A stretch of 64,000 nucleotides of DNA, from NCBI GenBank assembly GCA_023407175.1, contig JAEYMU010000014.1:62001-126000 (forward strand), read 5' to 3'. Below, in pieces: positions 18,324 to 27,677 of this stretch. Made by a program: the position numbers and the translations under genes. The stretch comes from Bacillota bacterium (GTDB lineage: Bacteria; Bacillota_A; Clostridia; Lachnospirales; Lachnospiraceae). Numbering within the stretch: the first letter of the stretch is position 1; each line of letters begins with the position of its first letter. The notes beneath the pieces were generated by a model, which worked only from the letters and a program-made list of their open reading frames with translations, did no database searches and was not told the origin of the DNA.

Positions 18324-18389
18324 ATGAAGAAGAAGTTAAAATTTATCAATGAAGGTTATATGGGGGATTTTTGTTATCAGGGATGGTAG
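18324..18389 (+). CDS. Possible 21-residue peptide directly after repeat copy A
   Basis: ATG at 18324, six bases after GGAAGGGTG, opens a frame of 21 codons (begins MKKKLKFINEGY, ends DFCYQGW) and stops with TAG at 18387. The first residues are lysine-rich. There is no signal peptide and I recognise no family. It may be a leader peptide, the remnant of a gene once driven by the element, or chance. The SBP gene starts 64 bases later. Confidence 0.25.
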   Translation: MKKKLKFINEGYMGDFCYQGW

Positions 18390-18453
18390 GATATCGGTCG
18401 ATTTGATAATAGGTCTTCAAAATTATAAATTATAAAAAAGCGAGGATATTGCC

Positions 18454-19524
18454 ATGAAAAAAAGAAGAAATAAAATTACTGTGATTTTGCTAATTATGAG
18501 TCTTGTGATCGGTTTATTTGGGGGCTGCGGATCAAAAAAAGCTGCAGATGCCGTGAATGAAGCCGAAAAGGAAAGCGGCGGTAACGTGTCTGTGACCGAG
18601 CCGGCTGCTTCTAACACGGAAGAGCCCTTCGAAATCAATGTAGCAGTGGACTCCGGAACCTTTGCATACCCCTTCTGGGTTGCTCAGAATGAAGGAATTT
18701 TAGAGAAATACAATATTAAAGCAGAGTTTCAGGTATACGCATACGGAATTGATACAATCAATGCGGTGCAGCTTGACCAGGCAGATTTGGGAGAAGCAAT
18801 GGATTTTGCAGCAATCAGCCGCCTTGGAGGAGAAAGCGAATTGCAGTTTATCTCATTTATTGCAGGCAATAAATTGAGCGGAGCCCAGCTGTATGCGCTG
18901 GACAGCAGCATAAAAAAGGTGGAGGATCTGGCCGGGAAGTCGGTAGTAGTTCAGAAGGGAACGGTAAATGAATACATCTGGGCCCAGACCTTTAAACAAT
19001 ACGGTATCGATCCGGACAGCGTCAATCCTCTTTATATAAGCAGTACTGCCGAGGGCCTGGCTCTTGTGAAATCCGGGGATGCCGATGCAATCTGGGCAGG
19101 CGGAGACACCAGCGATCAGATAGTTGAACTCGGAGGAGTCAGTCTTGGAGACTACAATCTGATCGGATTCGCACCACGGGGCTTCCTTATGCTGAAGAAA
19201 AGCTATCTGGAAAAGAACAGCGAAGGTATCCAGAGGCTGCTGCAGGCCCTGCAGGAAGCAGTTGACGTGATCAATGCAGATCCGGGTAAGGCTGCGGAGA
19301 TTGTAAAGGATAATTTTAATATTCCGGTGGAAAATATCGCGAAGGCATTGGGAGATGCGGAGTTTGATATCCGTTTCAGCCAGGAGGATGCGGACCAGTT
19401 GGACAGTGTCACAAAGTGGTCGATTGAAAATGAGCTGGTAAAATTTGATTTCAATGTAAAAGATTATTTCTATCTGGAGCCGTTAAAAGCCGTATTTCCA
19501 GATACGATTACCTATACGGAATAA
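18454..19524 (+). CDS. NitT/TauT-type ABC transporter substrate-binding lipoprotein
   Basis: A 356-residue lipoprotein. A lysine- and arginine-rich start, hydrophobic core and lipobox LFGGC (cysteine near residue 24) direct it to the outer face of the membrane. The mature part is an NMT1/SsuA-like binding fold: FAYPFWVAQNEGILEKYNI, then DAIWAGGDTSD and a C-terminal helical half. This family binds nitrate, taurine, sulfonates, thiamine precursors and other small molecules. The ligand cannot be read from sequence. The ribosome site is weak (GCGAGG). It leads an operon with an ATPase, a permease and a radical SAM protein. Confidence 0.85.
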   Translation: MKKRRNKITVILLIMSLVIGLFGGCGSKKAADAVNEAEKESGGNVSVTEPAASNTEEPFEINVAVDSGTFAYPFWVAQNEGILEKYNIKAEFQVYAYGIDTINAVQLDQADLGEAMDFAAISRLGGESELQFISFIAGNKLSGAQLYALDSSIKKVEDLAGKSVVVQKGTVNEYIWAQTFKQYGIDPDSVNPLYISSTAEGLALVKSGDADAIWAGGDTSDQIVELGGVSLGDYNLIGFAPRGFLMLKKSYLEKNSEGIQRLLQALQEAVDVINADPGKAAEIVKDNFNIPVENIAKALGDAEFDIRFSQEDADQLDSVTKWSIENELVKFDFNVKDYFYLEPLKAVFPDTITYTE

Positions 19525-19559
19525 TCGGATGCATTAGCTTAAGGGCGGAGGCGGTAAAT

Positions 19560-20351
19560 ATGAGCACGGCAAATGAGACAGGAATCCGTATCAGCAATGT
19601 TTCAAAGAATTATGCAGATAACCTGAGCGGAAGTAAGGACAGTTATGATGTAATCAAGGATGTAAGTTTAGAGATCAAGGAAGGAGAATTCCACATCCTG
19701 CTGGGTCCGAGCGGATGTGGAAAATCCACACTGCTGAATATCATCGCAGGCTTCATATCAAAAACCTCGGGGAGCATAACCCTGGACGGCAGGGAGATAA
19801 AAAAACCCGGACGTGACAGAGGAGTGGTATTTCAGAATGCTGATTCGGCTATATTTCCCTGGTTGACGGTGAAGGGAAATGTGGAATTCGGACTTTGTAT
19901 GAAGGGAATGAAGGCCAGGGACCGCAGGGCGATTTCCACCGAGTATATTAAGCTGGTGGGGCTGGAGAAGCATCAAAATAAATATCCTGGCGAGCTATCC
20001 GGAGGAATGAAGCAGAGGGTCCAGATCGCAAGAAGCCTTGCGAATGATTCAGAGATATTGATTATGGATGAACCCTTTGGAGCTTTGGATGCCCATACCA
20101 GGGGAATTATGCAGAATGAGCTGGTAAGAATCTGGAAGCAGACGAAGAAAACCATTGTTTTTGTAACGCATGATATTACAGAAGCCATTATTTTAGGGCA
20201 AAGGATAAGCATTATGTCAGTTGCGCCGCAGGCAAACATTTATAAAATTTATGAGGTGGATTTACCCTATCCCAGAAAGATATCTTCACCTGAATTTGGT
20301 GAACTGTTCGGCCAGGTGCAGGCACATTTTGACTTTGGCGCAAATATATAA
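19560..20351 (+). CDS. ABC transporter ATP-binding protein, SsuB/TauB type
   Basis: A 263-residue ATPase. Walker A is GPSGCGKST, the Q-loop is VVFQNADSAIFPW, the signature is LSGGMKQR and Walker B is ILIMDEPFGALD, followed by the switch histidine in FVTHDITEA. The D-E-P-F-G-A-L-D form is typical of nitrate/sulfonate importers. GGAGGCGG precedes the ATG. It lies between the binding protein and the permease and completes the importer. Confidence 0.93.
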   Translation: MSTANETGIRISNVSKNYADNLSGSKDSYDVIKDVSLEIKEGEFHILLGPSGCGKSTLLNIIAGFISKTSGSITLDGREIKKPGRDRGVVFQNADSAIFPWLTVKGNVEFGLCMKGMKARDRRAISTEYIKLVGLEKHQNKYPGELSGGMKQRVQIARSLANDSEILIMDEPFGALDAHTRGIMQNELVRIWKQTKKTIVFVTHDITEAIILGQRISIMSVAPQANIYKIYEVDLPYPRKISSPEFGELFGQVQAHFDFGANI

Positions 20352-20399
20352 GCTGATTGGAAAGGTCCATAAACCATCGGTAGAAAGGAGGAAGCTCAT

Positions 20400-21296
20400 A
20401 TGGAAACAGTAATTACAACTGTGAAACCCAAAGAAATCATAAATGAACCTAAAGAAATTGTAAATGAGGCAATCCAGGAAAAAGGCAGCAAAAAGGGATA
20501 TATTAAAATCGGCCGTAGCATCAACAAATACATCTGGGTTTTGGCGAATAAAGGAATTCTGGCAATGGCTATTATATTTGGAATTTGGGGGCTGGCGTCG
20601 CTCAATTATACGTCGGATTTTATGCCGAGTCCTTTAGAAACCATATTAGGTGCAAAGGAGATAATACTGGACGGAACCCTTGTCAAATATATTTTGATCA
20701 GTTCCAAAAGGGTACTGTCAGGCTGGGGGCTTGGGATGCTTGTTTCAATCCCCATTGGCTTGATTATCGGACGGATTAAAATCCTTCGCTGTATTTTTGA
20801 ACCCTTGATTGATTTCCTTCGTTTCATTCCCGCAATCGGTTTTATAACCTTGTTTTTGATTTGGTTTGGAGCCGGAGAAAAATCAAAGGTGGTCCTGATT
20901 ATGTATGCCACGATATTTGTGCTGCTGATCAATACCATTACGGGGGTGTTGAGCGTTGACAAGACGAGAATTCAGGCGGCAAGATCCCTGGGAGCATCGG
21001 AATTGCAGATTATAGCTTATGTGCTGATACCGTCTGCGGTACCTCATATTTTTACAGGCATTCGCCTGGCACTTGGAGGTGCGTTCACCTCAATTGTCGC
21101 AGCCGAGATGCTGGCGGCAAAAGAAGGAATTGGATTTATGATTTACACCTCCAGATTATATTTCCGTACCGATTGGATTTTTATTGGCCTGTTAACCCTG
21201 GGTTTGATGGGTTATTTGTCTGACCGGCTGATCCGGCTGTTCGGTAAGGTCGTATTGAAGCGATACGGCATTTTCGATAATAAGCAAATAAATTAG
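20400..21296 (+). CDS. ABC transporter permease, NitT/TauT type
   Basis: A 298-residue inner-membrane protein with a polar N-terminal 50 residues, then about six membrane segments. The BPD-type coupling motif EAA-loop reads AARSLGASELQIIAYVLIPS. AGAAAGGAGG precedes the ATG. The leader-like N-terminal region contains a repeated K-E-I-x-N-E pattern (KEIINEP, KEIVNEA), which is longer than in most SsuC relatives. It forms the importer with its two upstream neighbours. Confidence 0.9.
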   Translation: METVITTVKPKEIINEPKEIVNEAIQEKGSKKGYIKIGRSINKYIWVLANKGILAMAIIFGIWGLASLNYTSDFMPSPLETILGAKEIILDGTLVKYILISSKRVLSGWGLGMLVSIPIGLIIGRIKILRCIFEPLIDFLRFIPAIGFITLFLIWFGAGEKSKVVLIMYATIFVLLINTITGVLSVDKTRIQAARSLGASELQIIAYVLIPSAVPHIFTGIRLALGGAFTSIVAAEMLAAKEGIGFMIYTSRLYFRTDWIFIGLLTLGLMGYLSDRLIRLFGKVVLKRYGIFDNKQIN

Positions 21297-21332
21297 AGAA
21301 ATATAATTATGATATTGAAAAGGGGATTTGAT

Positions 21333-22541
21333 ATGAGCGTAAAGGATAGTTTATATGAAGAGGTGCGGTTGAAAAATGAAGTGACCGTAGAGGGAATACG
21401 CATTACAAAAGAGGTGGATGAATTATTAAGGAATGCGGACATCGGGGGAAAATACCAGGAAGAGGTTCATGGCATGTTCGAATATGATAAGGAGCCACAC
21501 GCAGGGATAGCGCATCCGGTGGGCTTTCGTTCTCCCAACGGCTTTTTGTTTCCCTTTTATTCCTACCGGAAGTCCAGATTTTCTATTGGGTATGATAAGG
21601 GCTCCTATATACTCACAGAGAATGGGAATAAGGTGTTTGACATTGACTTCTTGCACCGGCCGGAATATTACAAGCATAAAACCAGCAGCGGTGTAGAGAT
21701 GAAGAATATTGCGGTATACAATCATGAGGGAGTCGTATTTGTAACCTACAGCAATGAATGCCACCTGAAGGAAAAGGGGCTGGACTGCCTGTACTGCAAT
21801 ATCAATGCGACAAAGGACACCTATGCCGAGGTGGAAGGAATCCAATGGAAATATCCGAAGCAGATAGCGGAGACGGTTAATCTGGCTTACCAGGAGCCGG
21901 GAAGGCATCATGTGACTCTGACAGGAGGCTTTATACCGGAGCACCGCGAGATGGATTATTATTTTGATGTGGCGGAAGCAATCCAGCAGGAAACCGACTT
22001 GAGTGATTTTAACGGGACGGCGGTGATCGGGGCTCCCGAGGATCATAGTATCATAGACCGTTATAAGGAGGCAGGATACCGTACCCTTGCTATCAATATT
22101 GAATTATGGGATAAGAATATTTTCAAAAGCATCTGTCCCGGCAAGGAATTATTAAGCGGGGGCTGGGATAACTGGAAAGCAGCCCTTGAGCATGCGGCGA
22201 AGGTATTCGGTCATGGAAGGGTACGTTCCAATATTGTTGCCGGCATCGAGCCGAAGCGCTCTACCCTGGAAGGTGTGGAATACCTGGCCTCCAAGGGAAT
22301 CATCTGCTTTGCGGGAGCCTGGATACCAAATCCCGGTTCGGAGCTTGAATTTCACAGAAGCCCGGAACCGGAATGGCACTGGGACCTGCTGACCAAGATT
22401 TATGAGATATACCGCAAAAACGGATTTACCTTCGATCAGCTTTATGACTGCAATGCATCTGCCAATACCTGCATTCATGACTTTTACAGAATTGAAGAAG
22501 GTCTGCTGACGGCTTCCGACAGAGAGAGGCAATTAGCATAA
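21333..22541 (+). CDS. Radical SAM protein with CX8CX2C cysteine spacing
   Basis: A 402-residue protein. The ATG at 21333 has AGGGGA upstream; an in-frame ATG at 21309 has no site. Cysteines 143, 152 and 155 (CHLKEKGLDCLYCN) give a CX8CX2C cluster motif instead of the usual CX3CX2C. Further radical SAM features are HHVTLTGGFIPE (the glycine-rich SAM site after beta-2) and a barrel with GHGRVRSNIVAGIE. The N-terminal 140 residues are an additional domain. The C-terminal end holds DCNASANTCIHDFYR. The link to a small-molecule importer suggests it acts on the imported compound or makes a cofactor from it. The reaction is unknown. Confidence 0.75.
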   Translation: MSVKDSLYEEVRLKNEVTVEGIRITKEVDELLRNADIGGKYQEEVHGMFEYDKEPHAGIAHPVGFRSPNGFLFPFYSYRKSRFSIGYDKGSYILTENGNKVFDIDFLHRPEYYKHKTSSGVEMKNIAVYNHEGVVFVTYSNECHLKEKGLDCLYCNINATKDTYAEVEGIQWKYPKQIAETVNLAYQEPGRHHVTLTGGFIPEHREMDYYFDVAEAIQQETDLSDFNGTAVIGAPEDHSIIDRYKEAGYRTLAINIELWDKNIFKSICPGKELLSGGWDNWKAALEHAAKVFGHGRVRSNIVAGIEPKRSTLEGVEYLASKGIICFAGAWIPNPGSELEFHRSPEPEWHWDLLTKIYEIYRKNGFTFDQLYDCNASANTCIHDFYRIEEGLLTASDRERQLA

Positions 22542-22546
22542 TAAAC

Positions 22547-22601
22547 AAAGACTGCCGTGTGATAAAAGCAAAGGAGCTTTTCTGCGGCAGTCTTTGTTTT
22601 T
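22547..22601 (+). terminator. Terminator of the transporter-radical SAM operon
   Basis: AAAGACTGCCG (22547-22557) and CGGCAGTCTTT (22585-22595), with AAAAGC/GCTTTT extending the stem inside, followed by GTTTTTGC. Confidence 0.9.
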
Positions 22602-22633
22602 GCAGGCGGTCACGCAATTTTATCATTGGGGTA

Positions 22634-22662
22634 TTGCATAAAAAAAAATCCTATGCTATAAT
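22634..22662 (+). promoter_or_regulatory. SigA-type promoter for rpmE
   Basis: TTGCAT (22634-22639), a 17-base spacer, and a perfect TATAAT (22657-22662), about 90 bases before the rpmE start. Confidence 0.65.
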
Positions 22663-22750
22663 AATAAAGCTGTTTATAGATTGAAATTATTATAATATCC
22701 ATTTATTATATTAATCAATATAAACTATCCGATAGTAAAGAGGTGAAAAC

Positions 22751-22960
22751 ATGAAAGACGGAATCCATCCCAAATATCATCAGGCTAAGGTTGTTTGCAA
22801 CTGCGGTAACGAATTTGTAACAGGATCAACGAAGGAAGACATCCATGTTGAAGTCTGCTCCAAATGTCATTCATTTTATACAGGTCAGCAAAAAGCAACT
22901 GCTGCACGCGGTGCTATTGATAAGTTCAACCGTAAGTATGGTTTAAGTCAGGATAAATAA
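22751..22960 (+). CDS. rpmE: Large-subunit ribosomal protein bL31, zinc-binding form
   Basis: A 69-residue protein starting [20 protein letters not shown]. The cysteines in CNC and CSKC mark the zinc-binding (C+) form of bL31; zinc-free paralogues lack them. AGAGGTG precedes the ATG. In many Clostridia it follows rho directly; here the transporter operon stands between them. It has its own promoter and terminator. Confidence 0.96.
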   Translation: MKDGIHPKYHQAKVVCNCGNEFVTGSTKEDIHVEVCSKCHSFYTGQQKATAARGAIDKFNRKYGLSQDK

Positions 22961-23007
22961 GGACTGGCCAATATATCTGGTATGAAATTTAAAAACGTTA
23001 AAAATTG

Positions 23008-23040
23008 GGTTGAGGTTTACTTCCTCAGCCTATTTTTAAA
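23008..23040 (+). terminator. Terminator of rpmE
   Basis: GGTTGAGG (23008-23015) and CCTCAGCC (23023-23030) pair with one T-G wobble, followed by TATTTTTAAA. Confidence 0.75.
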
Positions 23041-23120
23041 TAAAGGAAAACAGCAGAACAGCTCAGTATTGTTTCGTTTACACAACAGGCTTTAAAGCAA
23101 GAATAAATTGGCAGGTAAAA

Positions 23121-23172
23121 GATGCCGTAAGCGGCATCGGATTTACAGGGTTGAAAGAAAGCCACTTTCAAC
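23121..23172 (+). promoter_or_regulatory. Paired hairpins in the DUF1385 leader
   Basis: GATGCCG/CGGCATC (23121-23138) is followed by GTTGAAAG/CTTTCAAC (23150-23172). The second resembles hairpin 1 of the repeat at 18.2 and 58.0 kb. The next 75 bases hold further short inverted repeats before the ribosome site CGGAGG. The function is unknown. Confidence 0.4.
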
Positions 23173-23249
23173 TTCATAGATATGCGTCCGTGGTATCCCC
23201 CGGCACATATTCAGATGCGCAAAAGATATGCGCAGAAACGGAGGTAAAA

Positions 23250-24581
23250 ATGAGACCATCAGGTATTGGGGGCATGGCTGTCATGGAAGGCGTCATGATG
23301 AAGAACAAGGAAGAGTACGCCGTAGCAGTCCGTAAACCAAATAATGAAATTGCGGTGGAAAAAAACATTCACAAAGATTTTTCCGATAAGGTTAAATTGT
23401 TTAAGCTTCCTATTTTCCGTGGAATACTGGCCTTTGTGGATTCAATGGTAATTGGGGTCAAGGTTTTGAATTATTCGGCAAGCTTCTTTGAAGAGGAAGA
23501 GGTAGAGCCAAAAAAGAAGAAAAAAGAGAAGCCGGGGAAGACCTCCAATATTGATAATGATTTTGAAATAGAGGAAGTTACAGATATCCATAAAGCAGCA
23601 GCGGTAGAAGAAGTGAAGGAAGAGAAGACAGCAGCGAAAAAGGAAGACAATACGACCCTGTTGATGGTATTTGCCGTATTGATTTCCATTGTTTTGTCGG
23701 TGGCATTATTCATGGTGCTTCCGGTGCTTTTAATGCAGCTTTTATCCAAGGTAGTCAGCAATAATTATGTATTGAATCTGATTGAAGGTATTGTACGTCT
23801 TGGAATATTCATCGGCTATGTTATGCTGGCATCTCTGATGACGGAAATCAAAAGAACCTTCATGTACCATGGGGCAGAGCATAAGACGATAAACTGTCTG
23901 GAAAATGGCTGCGAATTGACGGTGGAGAATGTTAGACGTCACTCCAAGCAGCACAAACGCTGCGGTACAAGCTTCATGCTTTTGGTTATTTTAATCAGCT
24001 TGGTGGTATTTATGATAATTCCGACCGGGAATCTGGTCTGGAAGATATTATCCAGAGTATTGCTGGTACCGATTATTGCCGGTGTTTCCTACGAATTTAT
24101 CCGTCTTGCAGGCAAGAGCGAGAGCAAGCTTGTTGATGCCTTAAGCAAACCGGGATTGTGGATGCAGGGTCTGACAACAAAGGAGCCTGACGACTCCATG
24201 ATTGAGGTTGCAATTGAATCGGTAGGAGCCGTATTTGATTGGAGAGCCTTCCTTGAAGAATCAAAGAAGGATTCCAGGAAAGCGAAAAAGGCTGAAATCA
24301 AAAATCAAACAACCAAGAGTACAAATGCAAAGCAGGTACAGTCAAATAAAAAGAATTCAACTGCAAAGCCGGAGGAGAAGGCTGTGCCGGTCAGTAATGG
24401 GAAGCAGCCAAAGCAAGCCGCTAAGCAGACTGTCCAGAAGTCAGATGCTCCCTATAAGGATAAGGTTATTCCCGTTCAGAGCAAATCCTCCAAGGGAGAG
24501 GAAGAGGATGATGAGATTTTAAAGGCCCTGGATAAATTCTTTGATGATGACAGAACGGAAAGATCCGCAGACGCAAAATAG
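23250..24581 (+). CDS. DUF1385 family membrane protein
   Basis: A 443-residue protein. CGGAGG precedes the ATG at 23250 and the family start RPSGIGGMAVMEGVMMKN follows at once; a longer frame reaching back to 23151 runs through hairpins and is rejected. A conserved N-terminal domain is followed by a charged K/E-rich insert (about 85-150), two membrane segments (about 160-195 and 210-235), the motif YHGAEHKTINCLENG, and two more membrane segments. The last 110 residues are a polar lysine-rich tail, longer than in most relatives. The function of DUF1385 is unknown, but it commonly sits upstream of prmC-prfA, as here. Confidence 0.88.
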   Translation: MRPSGIGGMAVMEGVMMKNKEEYAVAVRKPNNEIAVEKNIHKDFSDKVKLFKLPIFRGILAFVDSMVIGVKVLNYSASFFEEEEVEPKKKKKEKPGKTSNIDNDFEIEEVTDIHKAAAVEEVKEEKTAAKKEDNTTLLMVFAVLISIVLSVALFMVLPVLLMQLLSKVVSNNYVLNLIEGIVRLGIFIGYVMLASLMTEIKRTFMYHGAEHKTINCLENGCELTVENVRRHSKQHKRCGTSFMLLVILISLVVFMIIPTGNLVWKILSRVLLVPIIAGVSYEFIRLAGKSESKLVDALSKPGLWMQGLTTKEPDDSMIEVAIESVGAVFDWRAFLEESKKDSRKAKKAEIKNQTTKSTNAKQVQSNKKNSTAKPEEKAVPVSNGKQPKQAAKQTVQKSDAPYKDKVIPVQSKSSKGEEEDDEILKALDKFFDDDRTERSADAK

Positions 24582-24649
24582 ATCGGACTGCTGTTCATGG
24601 AATCAATGCCGGAAGGCGGTTAACAGACCGGTTAGGAATGAGGAAAAAC

Positions 24650-25480
24650 ATGGGCACTTATCAGGAATTGTATCAAAAGGCCTGTAAGCTCCTGTCAGAG
24701 CATGAGATTGCAGATGCTAAGCTGGATGCCTGGTATCTGTTCTCTCATGCCTTTCATATGAATAGGACGGCGTATCTGCTCAATGAGGATAAGAGAGCAG
24801 AGGAGGCAGAGAGCCTGTACTATATGGAGCTTATAAAACGCCGGGCAGAACATATTCCGCTGCAATATATTACAGGAACACAGGAATTCATGGGGCTTGA
24901 ATTTGCGGTAACACCCGATGTGCTTATTCCAAGGCAGGATACGGAAATTCTCGCAGAGGAGGCCTTAAAGCTTTGCGAAGGCAGGTCTGTGCTGGATCTA
25001 TGCACCGGCTCAGGGTGTATTATCATAAGTATAGCCAGATTGGGGAAGCCGGCAAGGACTACAGGAACCGACATTTCTCCCAAGGCACTTAAGGTTGCCA
25101 CAGATAATGCGGCAAGGCTTGGGGCAAGGACTGAATTCATTCAAAGTGATTTGCTTGAGCGGGTGGAAGGCAGCTATGATATTATCGTATCCAATCCGCC
25201 CTATATACCAACCGGAGAGATAGAGACACTGATGCCAGAGGTAAAGGACCACGAGCCGGTGCTTGCACTGGACGGGGATGAGGATGGACTGCGCTTTTAT
25301 CGCAGGATAGCCGCACAGTCAAGGGAGCATCTAAGGCCTAACGGCCGGCTGCTGCTTGAAATCGGCTATAACCAGGGAAAAGCAGTGAAACAAATTCTCA
25401 CACAGGAAGGCTTTGCCGACATCAGTATAAGGAAGGATTTGAGCGGTCATGACAGAGTAGTGACTGCAAGAAATTTGTGA
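24650..25480 (+). CDS. prmC: Release factor glutamine methyltransferase
   Basis: A 276-residue SAM-dependent methyltransferase that methylates the glutamine of the GGQ motif in release factors, including the product of the next gene. The N-terminal helical domain is followed by the SAM site VLDLCTGSGCIIISIA and the catalytic NPPY motif (IIVSNPPYIPTGE). GAGG lies six bases before the ATG at 24650; the ATG at 24638 has a site only one base away. The close link to prfA supports the assignment. Confidence 0.94.
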   Translation: MGTYQELYQKACKLLSEHEIADAKLDAWYLFSHAFHMNRTAYLLNEDKRAEEAESLYYMELIKRRAEHIPLQYITGTQEFMGLEFAVTPDVLIPRQDTEILAEEALKLCEGRSVLDLCTGSGCIIISIARLGKPARTTGTDISPKALKVATDNAARLGARTEFIQSDLLERVEGSYDIIVSNPPYIPTGEIETLMPEVKDHEPVLALDGDEDGLRFYRRIAAQSREHLRPNGRLLLEIGYNQGKAVKQILTQEGFADISIRKDLSGHDRVVTARNL

Positions 25481-25567
25481 CCAAGGGGATTTTGGTTCTC
25501 AAATTTATAAAATATTTTGGTATTAAGCTGCCCTTGGGCATGTCCATGAGGCAGAATGGAGGTAATT

Positions 25568-26641
25568 ATGTTTGATAGGCTGGAGGATCTTTTAAGGCGG
25601 TTTGAGGAAATTGAAGCCGAAATGTTCAATCCTGATATCATGAATGACCAGAACAGATATAAAAAGTTAATGAAGGAGCATTCCGATCTCTCGGACATCG
25701 TTGAAAAATACAAGGAGTATAAAGCTACTTCGGCCAGTATCGAGGAAAGTCTTGCCATGCTTGATGAGGAAAGCGATGAGGAAATCCGCGAGATGGCAAA
25801 GGAAGAGCTTAGCGAATGCAAGCAGAGAATTGTAAAAATAGAGGAAGAGCTTAAAATTCTGCTTCTGCCCAAGGACCCCAATGATGATAAGAATGTTATC
25901 GTAGAAATCCGTGGCGGAGCAGGCGGTGATGAGGCGGCGTTATTCGCGGCAGAGCTATACCGTATGTATGTCATGTATGCAGAGCGTAACCGTTGGAAGA
26001 TTGATATGATGAACCTGAATGAGAATGGAATTGGTGGCTTTAAGGAAGTAATCTTCATGATTAACGGCAAGGGCGCATATTCCAAGCTGAAATATGAGAG
26101 CGGTGTCCATCGCGTGCAGCGTGTTCCCGTGACGGAATCAGGTGGACGTATCCATACCTCGACGGCAACAGTAGCAATCATGCCTGAGGCAGAGGAAGTG
26201 GATGTGGAGCTGGATTTAAATGACTGTAAATTCGATGTATTTCGTTCCTCGGGTAATGGCGGACAGTGTGTTAATACCACCGACTCTGCGGTAAGACTGA
26301 CCCATATACCGACCGGCATTGTAATCTCCTGCCAGGATGAGAAATCACAGCTAAAGAATAAGGATAAGGCAATCCGCGTGCTTCGCGCCAAGCTGTATGA
26401 TCTGGAGTTGGAGAAAGCCCAGAATGCAGAAGCGGAGGCAAGAAGAAGCCAGGTGGGTACGGGTGACCGCTCCGAGAAAATCAGAACCTATAACTTTCCC
26501 CAGGGACGTGTAACCGACCATAGGATCAAGCTTACCGTATACCAGATTGATGATGTGATGAACGGTGACCTGGACGAATTCATTAACAGCCTTATCGCAG
26601 CCGACCAGGCCGCAAAGCTGACCAATATGAATCAAGAATAG
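25568..26641 (+). CDS. prfA: Peptide chain release factor 1
   Basis: A 357-residue RF1 that reads UAA and UAG. The tripeptide anticodon region is PVT in [15 protein letters not shown], matching the RF1 PxT pattern rather than the SPF of RF2. The hydrolysis motif GGQ lies in [19 protein letters not shown] at 25558-25562 supports ATG 25568; an ATG at 25556 overlaps that site. It follows prmC, whose product modifies its GGQ glutamine. Confidence 0.96.
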   Translation: MFDRLEDLLRRFEEIEAEMFNPDIMNDQNRYKKLMKEHSDLSDIVEKYKEYKATSASIEESLAMLDEESDEEIREMAKEELSECKQRIVKIEEELKILLLPKDPNDDKNVIVEIRGGAGGDEAALFAAELYRMYVMYAERNRWKIDMMNLNENGIGGFKEVIFMINGKGAYSKLKYESGVHRVQRVPVTESGGRIHTSTATVAIMPEAEEVDVELDLNDCKFDVFRSSGNGGQCVNTTDSAVRLTHIPTGIVISCQDEKSQLKNKDKAIRVLRAKLYDLELEKAQNAEAEARRSQVGTGDRSEKIRTYNFPQGRVTDHRIKLTVYQIDDVMNGDLDEFINSLIAADQAAKLTNMNQE

Positions 26642-26713
26642 AGGGACCGGTTGCCAAAAAAGGAAAGCCGGTGAATTATTATGTAAAATCAATATAAATC
26701 AGGTTATGAGCAG

Positions 26714-26750
26714 GCAAAAGGAGCTGTTTGATACAGCTCCTTTTGCTATT
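26714..26750 (+). terminator. Terminator after prfA, likely bidirectional
   Basis: GCAAAAGGAGCTGT (26714-26727) and ACAGCTCCTTTTGC (26733-26746) form a perfect 14-bp stem with a TTGAT loop. The A-rich left arm would also serve the convergent PHP gene ending at 26771. Confidence 0.88.
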
Positions 26751-26770
26751 AGCATGTAGATTCCGTACAG

Positions 26771-27547
26771 TTATAATATCCTATCAATAATATTCAGGTT
26801 GATTGCTTTGGCAGCTGCATAGGCATGCTCCACTACCTCATCCCATACTTGCCCGGGTTCATGACAATCAGAGCCGATTATTACCGGAATTGAAGTTTGC
26901 GCAACCTTATTCCAAAATCTATCGTGAGGATATTGAAGACGGCTTCCGTCAATAAATTCATGGATACCGCGCCGAAATCCATTTGCATTAAACTCTAAAA
27001 TATATTTATGGGCATCGGCCTCAGAGATTATGATATCACATGCTTTCTCACAGTTTTTGTCCCAGGAGAAATTATTAACAAACATGATATCCGGATGAGC
27101 AGCAAACTTAAAATATCCGCTGGCCATTGCAGCTGCTATTGAATTAGCATAATCGATATATTGGGAGGTATCTGTTATAGAATAAATATTAATTGCCTGC
27201 CCTTCATCCGAAATATAAAAATGCTGTCCCAGAGCCAAATAATCCAAGCCGTGATCTATCAGCAATTCCTTATAAAAGTCTTCTTCTCTCGGATCATATT
27301 CTATTTCCAATCCTGAATGGATTGTGATTTCACTTTTTCTGTTAATCTTTAACTCATTAACTGCAGCAATATATGGCTGCAAATCCCGATAATCCATTCG
27401 TAAACCATAACGGTTGTTCTTGTAGGGTCCGTGATCTGAAAAACCAAGAATGGACAATCCCTTCTTTACAGCTTCATTTACATAATCAAGTTCTGTTCCT
27501 ATTGCATGCCTGCATCGGCAGGTGTGGGTATGATAATTCGTACGCAT
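26771..27547 (-). CDS. PHP-domain phosphatase, HisK-type histidinol-phosphatase-like
   Basis: A 258-residue PHP-fold protein starting MRTNYHTHTCRCRHAIGT. The HxH metal motif is YHTHT; GFSDHGPY, HSGLEIEY, FAAHPD and IIGSDCHEP supply the other expected metal ligands. HisK-type members dephosphorylate histidinol phosphate, but this subfamily also contains phosphoesterases of other specificity, and no other his gene is near. AAAGGAAA precedes the ATG and a near-consensus promoter lies upstream. Confidence 0.82.
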   Translation of the reverse strand: MRTNYHTHTCRCRHAIGTELDYVNEAVKKGLSILGFSDHGPYKNNRYGLRMDYRDLQPYIAAVNELKINRKSEITIHSGLEIEYDPREEDFYKELLIDHGLDYLALGQHFYISDEGQAINIYSITDTSQYIDYANSIAAAMASGYFKFAAHPDIMFVNNFSWDKNCEKACDIIISEADAHKYILEFNANGFRRGIHEFIDGSRLQYPHDRFWNKVAQTSIPVIIGSDCHEPGQVWDEVVEHAYAAAKAINLNIIDRIL

Positions 27548-27598
27548 ATGTTTCCTTTCTCACAGATAAATAAAACTATTTTGTACGAGGGTACGCTT

Positions 27599-27627
27599 AT
27601 TATAGCATTGACCGTATTTGCAGTCAA
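27599..27627 (-). promoter_or_regulatory. SigA-type promoter for the PHP gene
   Basis: On the minus strand: TTGACT (27622-27627), a 17-base spacer, and a perfect TATAAT (27599-27604), about 50 bases before the start. Confidence 0.7.
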
Positions 27628-27677
27628 GTCAGGCAGACCTCATATCCTGCCTTAAATGCGGATGTAGTTACTGTTCA

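Noticed and set aside
18454..22541. Horizontal insertion by an identifiable mobile element
   Set aside because: No transposase, integrase, terminal repeats or target duplication can be seen around the operon. Only gene order suggests insertion.
23151..23249. An N-terminal extension of the DUF1385 protein
   Set aside because: It would translate a stem-loop leader, while CGGAGG and the family start coincide at 23250.
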